Both the position numbers and the translations under genes were made by a program. 64,000 nucleotides of DNA from Plantactinospora sp040120695 (GTDB lineage: Bacteria > Actinomycetota > Actinomycetes > Mycobacteriales > Micromonosporaceae): contig NZ_JBEEAC010000005.1 of NCBI RefSeq assembly GCF_040120695.1, positions 124,001 to 188,000 of the forward strand, read 5' to 3'. The notes beneath the pieces are model-generated. The model ran no database searches and had not been told where the DNA came from. It worked only from the letters and a program-made list of their open reading frames with translations. Below, in pieces: positions 49,476 to 57,472 of the stretch; position 1 is the stretch's first letter; every line of letters begins with the position of its first letter.

Positions 49476-51740
49476 ATGTCGTCGACCACCCCGGTTCCGG
49501 CCCTGGCCCGACCCCGCGACCTGTCCGGGCCGACGGCGACTCCGCCGGGTCCCAAGGACGCGCTGCGGGCCGAGCTGATCGACACCTTCGAGCTGCGGAT
49601 GCGGCGGGGACTGTGGCGGCCCGGCGACACCACGCTGCTGCGGGCACTCGGCGGCGCGCGCCGGATCCTCGCCGTCTGCGACCGGCCCGAGCGGGGCCGC
49701 CGGCTGGACGCCTATCTCGGATACTGGCGGGAGCGCGGTGCGCTGGACCGGTACCGGACGGTCGACGCCGGTGACCTCGCCACGCCGGAGAACCCCGATC
49801 CGGTACGCGCGGTGGTGCGGGCCGCCCTCGCGGCCGGGCTCGGCCGGCGGGACGCCTTCGTCTCCCTCGCCGGGCCGCCGGCAACCGCCGCCACCGTGCT
49901 GGCCGCCGCGATGTACCGCCGGTACGCCCACGCGGTCCGGGTGCACGACGGGCTGTCCTCGTTGCTGGCCTCCCTGCACTGGAGCGCCCGGGTGGTGGCC
50001 GGCGAACCGGCGCTCGCCGCCGAAGCGCGGGATCCGGTGTTGCTGGTCGACGTGGACACCCTGCTGGCCGATCCCACTCCGGTGCGTCCCGACGAGGAGT
50101 CGGCGATCCGCCACCTCGCCGGCCACGACGACGTACTCGCCGACCAGCTGGACCGGGCGCGCGAGCCGGCCCTGGTCCGGCAGGCGGCGCTGGCCGCGGT
50201 GGCCCGGCTGCTGCACCGGCACGGCCCCGGCGACCGCCGGATCTGGCCGGCACCCCCACCGGCACCCCCACCGGCAGCCGACGCGCCGCCGATGCCCCCG
50301 CCGTCCACCGCCGGGCTGGCCTCCACCGCCGGGCTGGCCTGCATCGCCGGGCTGCCGTCCACCGCCGGGCCGGCGTCCCCGGTGTGGGTGGCACCCATGA
50401 CGGACGGTGCGCGGACGTCGGGCGGAGCGGGGTGGCCGGGGTCGGTGCCGGCGCCGGTACGGGCACACCGGATCCGGAAGCTCGGCTACCGGGTCACCTT
50501 CACCGCCCGGGTTCTCGCCCCGGACAATCCGGTGCTCTCCGGATACCTGCCGGCCCATTCCCGGGTGCTGGCGGTGGTCGACGACTACTCGCCGGCGGTC
50601 ACCGCCGCAGTCCGGGACATGCTCGCCCGGCGCCGCCGGCAGGGGCGGCTCGCCGGCTGCACGGTACTGCCGCTGCGCAGCTCCTCCCGGGGCAAGACCT
50701 TCGATGCGGCCGGGCGGCTGCTGCGCCGGGTACGCCGGCTCGGCCTCGGGCCCGCCGACCGGATCCTGGCGGTCGGCGGCGGGACCGTGCTCGATCTGGT
50801 CGGCTACGTCGCCGCCTGCCACTCCGGCGGTACGCCGTACCTGCGCGTGCCGACCACCCTGGTCGGGCTGGTCGACGCGGGGATCGGGCTGAAGGTCGGC
50901 GTCGACCTGGACGGCCGGAAGAACCTGCTCGGCGCGTACCATCCGCCGCTGGCCTGCCTCTGCGACGCCGGTTTCCTGCAGACCCTGCCGGAGGTCGAGT
51001 TCCGCTGCGGACTGGCCGAGATCGTCAAGATCGCACTGGTCCGGGACGCCCGTCTCTACCACCTGGTCGAGGAGCACCACGCCGTGCTGCGCGACCCCGG
51101 TGCCGCGGCGGTGCTCGACGAGGTGCTCCGGCGCGCGGTCGCCGCGATGCTGGTCGAGCTGGAGGAGAACCCCTGGGAGCGGCGGCTGCGCCGGCTCGCC
51201 GACTTCGGCCACGAGTTCGGGCACGTGTTGGAGGAGCGGTCCGGCTACCGGCTGCGGCACGGCGAGGCGGTGGCGGTCGGGATGGCGCTCTCCTGCCGGC
51301 TGGGCGTTGCCGCGGGGCGGCTGCCGTACGCCGTCGCCGACCGCGCCGAGAGGCTGCTGCGCCGGATCGGGCTGCCGACGTACGACGACTGCTGCGACGC
51401 CGACGAGCTGTGGCGGGCACTGCGCACCCACGTACTGCCGCACAAGGGTGGCGAACTGCACCTGGCGGTACCGGTCGGGATCGGGGCCGGCGGGTTCGTC
51501 GACTCGATCGACGACATCGGTCCGGCGGACCTGCACCGGGCCTGGTCGGCGCTGCGCCGCCGGAGGACCCTCGGCGACCCTCCTGCCGCTGGCGCGCCGG
51601 TCCCGCCCGGCGGCGCGCCGGTCCCGCCCGCTGGCGCGCCGGTCACGTCCGGCGGCGCGCCGATCCCATCCGCTGGCGCGCCGATCCCGCCCGGCGGAGA
51701 TGGGCCGGTGGTGTCGGCCCCGGCGTGGAGCGGGCCGTGA
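49476..51740 (+). CDS. Tandem sugar-phosphate cyclase: degenerate domain + intact cyclase
   Basis: A 754-residue protein of two dehydroquinate-synthase-fold units. The C-terminal unit (about 340-690) resembles sedoheptulose-7-phosphate cyclases such as AcbC/ValA: VGGGTVLDLVGYVAACHSGG, VPTTLVGLVDAGIGLKVGV and GRKNLLGAYHPP. Metal ligands are Glu515 (GLAEIVK), His579 (FGHEFGH) and His595 (RHGEAV). The N-terminal unit (about 28-240) keeps the outline (ILAVCDRPERGRRLDAYLGY, GLGRRDAFVSLAGPPATAAT, MYRRYAHAVRVHDGLSSL) but has lost the NAD glycines and metal ligands. A Pro/Ala linker joins them, and a 21-bp repeat encodes the tail. It would cyclise a sugar phosphate to a carbocycle. Substrate and product are uncertain. 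Confidence 0.85.
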   Translation: MSSTTPVPALARPRDLSGPTATPPGPKDALRAELIDTFELRMRRGLWRPGDTTLLRALGGARRILAVCDRPERGRRLDAYLGYWRERGALDRYRTVDAGDLATPENPDPVRAVVRAALAAGLGRRDAFVSLAGPPATAATVLAAAMYRRYAHAVRVHDGLSSLLASLHWSARVVAGEPALAAEARDPVLLVDVDTLLADPTPVRPDEESAIRHLAGHDDVLADQLDRAREPALVRQAALAAVARLLHRHGPGDRRIWPAPPPAPPPAADAPPMPPPSTAGLASTAGLACIAGLPSTAGPASPVWVAPMTDGARTSGGAGWPGSVPAPVRAHRIRKLGYRVTFTARVLAPDNPVLSGYLPAHSRVLAVVDDYSPAVTAAVRDMLARRRRQGRLAGCTVLPLRSSSRGKTFDAAGRLLRRVRRLGLGPADRILAVGGGTVLDLVGYVAACHSGGTPYLRVPTTLVGLVDAGIGLKVGVDLDGRKNLLGAYHPPLACLCDAGFLQTLPEVEFRCGLAEIVKIALVRDARLYHLVEEHHAVLRDPGAAAVLDEVLRRAVAAMLVELEENPWERRLRRLADFGHEFGHVLEERSGYRLRHGEAVAVGMALSCRLGVAAGRLPYAVADRAERLLRRIGLPTYDDCCDADELWRALRTHVLPHKGGELHLAVPVGIGAGGFVDSIDDIGPADLHRAWSALRRRRTLGDPPAAGAPVPPGGAPVPPAGAPVTSGGAPIPSAGAPIPPGGDGPVVSAPAWSGP
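51588..51692 (+). repeat. Five 21-bp tandem repeats in the cyclase C-terminus
   Basis: Five units of 21 bases (consensus GCTGGCGCGCCGGTCCCGCC plus C) encode alternating AGAPVPP and GGAPVPP/IPP. Copies differ slightly. The unit length preserves the frame. The tail is probably a flexible, disordered extension. Confidence 0.88.
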
Positions 51741-54103
51741 CCGGACGGACGGAACCGGAGGGGTGGACCCGGGTGCCGGCGCCGCAGGGCGTGGTGGTCG
51801 ATGTCGGCGGCACCTGGACCCGGCTGGCGCTGGCCGAGGCGGGTCGGCCGGTCGGCGAGGTGGTCCGGTTCGCCACCCCGAACCGGCGGGACCGTCCGGG
51901 CGTTCCGCTGGCCGCCGTCCGCGACCTCCTGATGGACCGGATCGCCGAGGAGGCCGACCGGCTGCACCGGACCGCCGGACCCGCCGGACGGCGGGAGGTA
52001 GGGGTCGCGTTCGGTGCGGTGATCACCGTCGAGGGCGTGGTGCGGGACGCGAGCGTGCTCTGGCAGGCGCGGTCGGCCGGCTACGACGTACGGGCGGCGC
52101 TGGGCGCGCGGCTGCCGTGGGCCAGGGTCACGGTGGTCAACGACGTCGCCGCGGCCGCCTGGCACTACCGGCGGCTCGGCCGGTTCGCCCTGGTCACCGT
52201 CAGCACCGGGGTGGCGGTCAAGGTCTTCGACGACCGACTGCCCGGCACCGCCAAGGTGCTCGCCGACCCGGCCGGGCTCGGCGGGGAGATCGGGCACGTG
52301 CCGGTCGAGCCGAGCCGGCTCGACGCGGTGCCCGGCGGGCCGGCCGGAGCCGCCCGGCTCGGTCGGGCCGCCGCAGCCGGGGACCGGTCCGCCCGTGAGC
52401 GACTGGCCACACTGGACCTTCCGTGGTGCGACTGCGGTGCGGTGGCCGACCTCTGCGCGTACAGCTCCGGGCCGGCCGTGCTGCGGGCGGCGATCCGGCG
52501 GGCCCGGCGGCACCCGGCCGACTTCGCCGCGTCGCTACTGCACCGGCTCGTCGACGGCGACCCGGACCGGATCGACGGGCCGGCGCTCGCCACCGCGGCC
52601 CGGACCGGCGACGCGTTCGTCACCGAGCTGCTGCGCGCGGCGACCCGGCACCTCGCGGTGGCGCTCCTGCAGGTCTGCGCCCAGCTCGGGCTCTGCCGCG
52701 CGGTGGTGGTCGGCGGCTTCGCGCACGGCGTCGGCGCGCCCTGGTTCGCCGCGCTACGCGAGTGGCTGGCGAAGCTCTGCGTCGACGCCGGCTGGTTCTC
52801 CGGCTGGACGGCCGCCGAGCGGGACGGGCTGCTGCACGTCCCCGACGACGCGGACCGGGCCACCCTGGCCGGGATGGCCGGCTACCTCGCCGCGCGCCAG
52901 GCCGAGATCCGCGAGGTGGTCAAGCCGGTCGGCGAGTCGCGGCTGGTCCTGACCACCGGCACCCGACCGCGCTGCGGCCGCGAGCAGTTGCTGCTCCGCC
53001 CCAGGTACGCCGGCCTCTGCGGCACCGACCTGCAGATCCTGCGCGGCGAGCGGGGTCTGGAGCCGGGGGTGCTCGGGCACGAGTGCGTGGCCGAGGTGGT
53101 CGAGGTGGGTACGTCGGTCTCCGGGCTCCGCCCCGGTGACCTGGTGACGCTCAACCCGAACCACCCCACCGACGACTACCTCAAGCTCGGCCACAACCTG
53201 CCCGGGGTGTTCCGGGACGTCCTCGTCACCGATCTGGGTGCGCTGGCCCAGGGGCAGCTCGTCGGGCTTCCGCCCGGCTGCGGCCCGGAGTGGGTCCTGC
53301 TGGAGCCGCTGGCGGCGGTACTGCGGGCGCACCGGGGACTCGCCGGCGACTGGGCCGGCCGGGACGTCCTCGTCGTCGGTGCCGGCGTACTCGGCCTGCT
53401 GCACGTGGCGGTCGCCCGCGCCCGTGGCGCCCGTACCGTGACCGTGGCCGCCCGGACCGACCGGCGGCTACGGGCGGCGGTCCAGCGTGGACTGCCGGCC
53501 CCGGACGCGGTGCTGCCGCTCGGTCCCGGGCTCGCCGCCGGGGTCCGGTCGGTGACCGCCGGTCGCGGTGCCGAGCTGGCCGTGCTGGCGGTGGCCGGTG
53601 ACGGCGGGCCGGCGGCGGCCGAACTCACCTGGCCGGCGCTGGCCGACGGGGCCGGCCTGCACCTGTTCGGGGGTTTCCGGCCCGGCCGGCTGCTCCGGGC
53701 CGGCGGCGGCACGGCGCTGGACCCGGCGGCGGTACGGGCCGGCGGCGGGCGTCGGGTGGTGGAGAACCCGGCCGGTGGCCGGTGCACCGTGGTCGGCTCC
53801 CGGGGCGGTCGGGCCGGCGACTTCACCGCCGCCCGGGACCTGCTCGCCGGAGCGTCACCCGCCGATCCCGCCGATCCCGCCGGGACCGGCGGCGACACCT
53901 CCTCGGCCACCCTCGCGGTCGACCTGGCGCCGCTGGTCAGCCACCTCGTCTCGCTGCCCGCGCTGCCGGGTGTGGCAACCGAACTGCTCGACCACGGAAC
54001 GGTCGCCGGCGGCTGCGCACTGCGGGTCGTGGTCGACCTGCGGCTCGACGGCACCGTGGTGGCTCCGGCGCCGCCGATACCGGCCCGACGGGGTACGCCG
54101 TGA
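51737..54103 (+). CDS. Bifunctional ROK-family kinase / zinc alcohol dehydrogenase
   Basis: A 788-residue fusion. Residues 1-390 form a ROK sugar kinase: VVVDVGGTWTRLALAE, STGVAVKVF, GLGGEIGHVPVEPS and a zinc-type cysteine cluster CDCGAVADLC leading to SSGPA. Residues about 393-788 form a medium-chain dehydrogenase: GLCGTDLQILRGE, GVLGHECVAEVVEVGTSVSG, a Rossmann VLVVGAGVLGLLHVAVARAR. The catalytic-zinc Cys and His/Glu are present, but the four-cysteine structural zinc loop is absent. In acarbose biosynthesis the separate proteins AcbM (cyclitol kinase) and AcbL (dehydrogenase) are of these families, so phosphorylation plus oxidation of a cyclitol is the likely job. Both junctions overlap by GTGA. 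Confidence 0.85.
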   Translation: MTGRTEPEGWTRVPAPQGVVVDVGGTWTRLALAEAGRPVGEVVRFATPNRRDRPGVPLAAVRDLLMDRIAEEADRLHRTAGPAGRREVGVAFGAVITVEGVVRDASVLWQARSAGYDVRAALGARLPWARVTVVNDVAAAAWHYRRLGRFALVTVSTGVAVKVFDDRLPGTAKVLADPAGLGGEIGHVPVEPSRLDAVPGGPAGAARLGRAAAAGDRSARERLATLDLPWCDCGAVADLCAYSSGPAVLRAAIRRARRHPADFAASLLHRLVDGDPDRIDGPALATAARTGDAFVTELLRAATRHLAVALLQVCAQLGLCRAVVVGGFAHGVGAPWFAALREWLAKLCVDAGWFSGWTAAERDGLLHVPDDADRATLAGMAGYLAARQAEIREVVKPVGESRLVLTTGTRPRCGREQLLLRPRYAGLCGTDLQILRGERGLEPGVLGHECVAEVVEVGTSVSGLRPGDLVTLNPNHPTDDYLKLGHNLPGVFRDVLVTDLGALAQGQLVGLPPGCGPEWVLLEPLAAVLRAHRGLAGDWAGRDVLVVGAGVLGLLHVAVARARGARTVTVAARTDRRLRAAVQRGLPAPDAVLPLGPGLAAGVRSVTAGRGAELAVLAVAGDGGPAAAELTWPALADGAGLHLFGGFRPGRLLRAGGGTALDPAAVRAGGGRRVVENPAGGRCTVVGSRGGRAGDFTAARDLLAGASPADPADPAGTGGDTSSATLAVDLAPLVSHLVSLPALPGVATELLDHGTVAGGCALRVVVDLRLDGTVVAPAPPIPARRGTP

Positions 54104-55551
54104 CCGGGCCGCACCGGGGGGCCGAGCCGAGCGGAGCCGAACTCTGGGCGTACGTGCGGGCCGCTGCCGCCGGCGAGCGGTACGGGCCGGCCGGTACGGT
54201 CGCCGCGCTCGCCAGCCTCGCCGGAGTGCCCCGACTCGGCTGGGTACGCCCACCGGCCTGGCCGCGGGTCTCCCGGCTCACCGCCGACCGGGGCGGCGGA
54301 CGGCTGCTGCGCGGCTGCCGCCGGGCCGTCTTCGCCGGCACCGGCGGCTGGGCCTTCGGGCTGCGGGCGATCTGCGAGGCGGTGCCGGGACAGAGCGCGG
54401 TCCGGGTGCTGGACTCCCTGGACCCGGCGACGGTGCAGCGGACCCTGGGCGAGTGGGACGGGCCGGGGGCCGCCGCCGGGTTCGCGGTCAGCGCCTCCGG
54501 GCGTACCCGGGAGACCCGGCTGCTGGCCGCCACCCTGGCGCTGGTCCGGCAGCGTACCGGCGGAGCGGCCCCGGCCTGGCTCCGCGAGCGCGACGGGACG
54601 CTCTCGGTGAGCGGCGGCCGCGACCAGGTGGCCCTCTACCACGCCCCGCTCTCGGTGCCGGCGCTGCTCACCGCCCGGATGCTGAGCGGGCCGCACTTCG
54701 ACGCCGCCTACCGGGCGTTCGCCGGGGCGGCACGGACGATCGGCGAGTGGGCCGGCGAGGAGTCGGGCCGGTTCCCGGCGACCGGCCGGCCCCGGGTGCT
54801 GTTCCGGCTGCCGCCCGGCGCCGGTCCGGGGCTGCGGCTCTGGACCCTCCAGGCGGCCCGGCAGGGGTGGGGCGGCAAGTCCGAGCGGTTCCGGCCGTGG
54901 CCGGACGTGACGGCCGAGCCGTCCTCGGGTGCGCTGGTCGTCGACGTGGCGGCGGGCATCTCCGCGCTGTGCCGGCCCGGCGGACCGGCCGGCGCGGTCG
55001 CCGCCGCGATGGCCGCCTGCTACGCGGTCGCCGCCCTGGTGGTGTGTGTCGCGGTACGGCACGGGCTGCGCTTCGCCACCCACGACGCGGTGCAGCGGTA
55101 CAAGCGGCTGTTGCCGGTGACACCGACCGCGGCCGACCGGCCCGTCGGGAGCCGGGCGGTGGCCGGCGGCGACGAACTCGCCACCGTACTCGCCGGATGG
55201 CTGGCCCGGCGGCCCGAACTCACCGCCGTGCACGTCGTCGGCTACGGCGCCGGCCCGGCCGGTGCGGTCCGGGCGGAACGGCTGGCGCAGCGGCTCGGCC
55301 GCACCGTCGAGGTGCACGAGGGCAGCGGCTGGAACCACCACTCGTACCAACTGGTCTGGCACACCCGCTCGGTCGGGGTGGCGGTACTGCTCGACCCGGA
55401 GCTGCCGGTCGGCACCGGCGATCCGGCCCTGGACGGTGCGCTGGCGGCCCAACGGCACACCCTGGACGCGATCGCCGTGGCCACCCACCGTTCGCTCGCC
55501 CCACGCAGCCTGCTGCTGCACTGGTCCGGCCCGCCGGGGCGGATCCGATGA
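54100..55551 (+). CDS. Phosphoglucose-isomerase-like (SIS-fold) protein
   Basis: A 483-residue protein with the outline of glucose-6-phosphate isomerase. It has RRAVFAGTGGWAFGLRAICE where PGI has its IGGSxLG phosphate site, VRVLDSLDPATVQRTLGEWD matching the NVDPxxxxxxL segment, and AGFAVSASGRTRETRLLA matching the SKSGTTxET loop. A later half (GWNHHSYQLVWHTRSVGVAV) holds a histidine-rich segment. Key motifs are altered, so a housekeeping PGI role is doubtful. An isomerase or sugar-binding role in this pathway is more likely. The GTG start overlaps the preceding stop and its end overlaps the next gene, so it is firmly part of the operon. Confidence 0.65.
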   Translation: MTGPHRGAEPSGAELWAYVRAAAAGERYGPAGTVAALASLAGVPRLGWVRPPAWPRVSRLTADRGGGRLLRGCRRAVFAGTGGWAFGLRAICEAVPGQSAVRVLDSLDPATVQRTLGEWDGPGAAAGFAVSASGRTRETRLLAATLALVRQRTGGAAPAWLRERDGTLSVSGGRDQVALYHAPLSVPALLTARMLSGPHFDAAYRAFAGAARTIGEWAGEESGRFPATGRPRVLFRLPPGAGPGLRLWTLQAARQGWGGKSERFRPWPDVTAEPSSGALVVDVAAGISALCRPGGPAGAVAAAMAACYAVAALVVCVAVRHGLRFATHDAVQRYKRLLPVTPTAADRPVGSRAVAGGDELATVLAGWLARRPELTAVHVVGYGAGPAGAVRAERLAQRLGRTVEVHEGSGWNHHSYQLVWHTRSVGVAVLLDPELPVGTGDPALDGALAAQRHTLDAIAVATHRSLAPRSLLLHWSGPPGRIR

Positions 55552-56558
55552 CGTTCCGGATCGGCATCGTGGGCGCCGGGTTCCTGACCCGCCGGGCGCT
55601 GCTGCCGGCGATCGCCGCCGCCGACGACCTGCGGCTGGTCGCCGTACTCGACCCCGACGAGGCGGCGCTGCGGGCGGTGGCCGCCGAGGTGCCGGAGATC
55701 TGGGCCGGGACGGACGTCCGGGACTTCCTGCGTACGCCGCTGGACGGGGTGCACGTGGCGACGCCGAACCGACGGCACGCCGAGTACGCCTGCCGGGCGC
55801 TGGCCCGGGGCATCCCGACGCTGGTGGAGAAGCCGCTCGCCGACACCGTGGCGGGCGGGCAGTGGATCCTGCGCGCCGCGACCGCCTCCGGCGCACCGGC
55901 GATGGTCGGCTACATGTCCCGGTACAACGCGTTCAACCGGGCGGTGGTCGAACTGGTCCGCTCCGGGCGGCTCGGCGCGCCCCGGTCGATCGCCGCCTGC
56001 CACCTCGGGCACCGGCTGGGGGACTGGCGTAACCGGCGGGCCGACAGTGGCCTCGGCTGCCTCGGCGACCTGGCGATCTATCCGTTGCTGACCGCGGCCG
56101 ACGTCTTCGACGCGGCGCCGACCGCCTGCCGGGCCACCGGCTACCCGGCCGGTGACCGGGAGCAGACCGAGATCTTCGTCGAGGCCACGGTGTGGTTCGG
56201 CGAGGAGCGGCGGCTCCAGGTCGAGTCGTCCTTCACCGAACCACCGGAGACCGGCGTCTCGCGCTACACCGTCGTCTGCGAGCGGGGCCTGCTGGTGGTC
56301 CGGAACTCGTGGGCGATGGACTCCGGCGGCTCGGTGCTGGTCTGCGACGAGCGGGGACGGCGCTGGCTGTGCCCCGAGCCGGTGGATCCGTACCTCGCCC
56401 AGTACCGGGCGTTCGCCGCCAGCGCGGCCGGACAGCCGGTACCGGTCGAGGTGGGGGTCGCCCGCGCGCTGCGGGACCTGCGGGTGCTGCACGCACTCGA
56501 ACGAAGCGTCGCCAACGGCGGAGTGCGGTTGGCATTGACCGGAGGGCAGAACCCATGA
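55548..56558 (+). CDS. Gfo/Idh/MocA family oxidoreductase
   Basis: A 336-residue NAD(P)-dependent sugar/cyclitol dehydrogenase. The Rossmann motif is FRIGIVGAGFLTRRALLPAI, followed by VLDPDEAALRAVAAEVPEIW and DGVHVATPNRRHAEYACRAL. The conserved EKP (IPTLVEKPLADT) supplies the catalytic lysine. The C-terminal alpha/beta domain contains CLGDLAIYPLLTAADVFD (consensus DxxxH-like with Tyr). It probably oxidises or reduces a hydroxyl on a sugar or carbocycle. ATGA overlaps link it to both neighbours. Confidence 0.93.
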   Translation: MTFRIGIVGAGFLTRRALLPAIAAADDLRLVAVLDPDEAALRAVAAEVPEIWAGTDVRDFLRTPLDGVHVATPNRRHAEYACRALARGIPTLVEKPLADTVAGGQWILRAATASGAPAMVGYMSRYNAFNRAVVELVRSGRLGAPRSIAACHLGHRLGDWRNRRADSGLGCLGDLAIYPLLTAADVFDAAPTACRATGYPAGDREQTEIFVEATVWFGEERRLQVESSFTEPPETGVSRYTVVCERGLLVVRNSWAMDSGGSVLVCDERGRRWLCPEPVDPYLAQYRAFAASAAGQPVPVEVGVARALRDLRVLHALERSVANGGVRLALTGGQNP

Positions 56559-57472
56559 AGCTCGTCCTGCACAGCTACACCTTCCGCCGCTACCCCCTGC
56601 GGCACGTCTTCGCGGTCGCCGCGCGGTACGGCTGGGACGGCATCGAGCTGGTCCACTTCCACTTCGACCCGGCCCGGGTCGAGACCGAGGTCGCGGACGC
56701 GGTGGCGCTCGGCCGGCACTACGGGGTGGGTGTGCACTGTGTCGGCTACACCGGAGATTTCGTCGGCGACGACCCGGCGACCCGGGCCGCCTCGCTGGCC
56801 CTGGCCGAGCGCGCCGTCGCCGCCGCCGCCCGGCAGGGGATCGAACTGGTCAACGGCTGGTCCGGGACCCTGGAACGGGATCCGGACGACTGGCGGGTCA
56901 ACGGCAGTGCCCTGGCCCGGGAGGTGCACTACGAGCGGGCCGCCGAGGGTTACCGCCGGCTCGGCGACTACGCGGCCCGGCACGGCGTACGGGTGGGGGT
57001 GGAGGTCTATCCCGGCTCGGTGCACGACACGGTGGCCGGTACCGCGAAGCTGCTGGCGATGGTGGACCATCCGGCCGTGGTCGCCACGGCCGACCCCGGC
57101 AACGCCTACGTGGTCAGCCTGGCCGACCGGGATCCCGCCGTGCTCGACCAGCTCGCCGGCCGGCTCGGCTACTTCCACCTGAAGAACCTGCACCCGCGTG
57201 GCGGGCGGGCGGACTTCAACGTGGACACCGCCGACGGCGTGCTGGACAACTACGCCTGGATCACCAAGGCGGACTCGCTCGGCGTACCGGCGATCTGTGT
57301 CGAGTACTGCGGGGACGGTGATCCGCATCCGCCGATCGCCCGGGCCGGCGACTACGTACGCGACTGCCTGGCGCTCCGCGACGACCTCGCCTGCCGGCAC
57401 GCGGCGGCGGAGGCGGCCGGGGAACTCGTGACCGGCGCGGCGCTGGCCGGTGCGGCGGGGTCCGGTCGGTGA
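56555..57472 (+). CDS. Sugar phosphate isomerase/epimerase (AP-endonuclease-2 fold)
   Basis: A 305-residue TIM-barrel isomerase/epimerase of the xylose-isomerase-like/AP_endonuc_2 family. It starts MKLVLHSYTFRRYPLRHVFA and has WDGIELVHFHFDPARVETEV. The metal-binding residues lie in VGVEVYPGSVHDT (Glu), TADPGNAYVV (Asp), YFHLKNLHPRG (His) and ICVEYCGDGD (Glu). It would epimerise or isomerise a ketose or inosose-like intermediate. The start has GGAGGGC before it and overlaps the previous stop (ATGA). Its stop overlaps the following Gfo/Idh gene. Confidence 0.9.
   Translation: MKLVLHSYTFRRYPLRHVFAVAARYGWDGIELVHFHFDPARVETEVADAVALGRHYGVGVHCVGYTGDFVGDDPATRAASLALAERAVAAAARQGIELVNGWSGTLERDPDDWRVNGSALAREVHYERAAEGYRRLGDYAARHGVRVGVEVYPGSVHDTVAGTAKLLAMVDHPAVVATADPGNAYVVSLADRDPAVLDQLAGRLGYFHLKNLHPRGGRADFNVDTADGVLDNYAWITKADSLGVPAICVEYCGDGDPHPPIARAGDYVRDCLALRDDLACRHAAAEAAGELVTGAALAGAAGSGR

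Noticed and set aside
50384..51736. Upstream 451 codons in frame with the ROK-dehydrogenase gene
   Set aside because: This overlaps the cyclase gene in another frame and is Arg/Gly-rich. The GTGA overlap at 51737 marks the real start.
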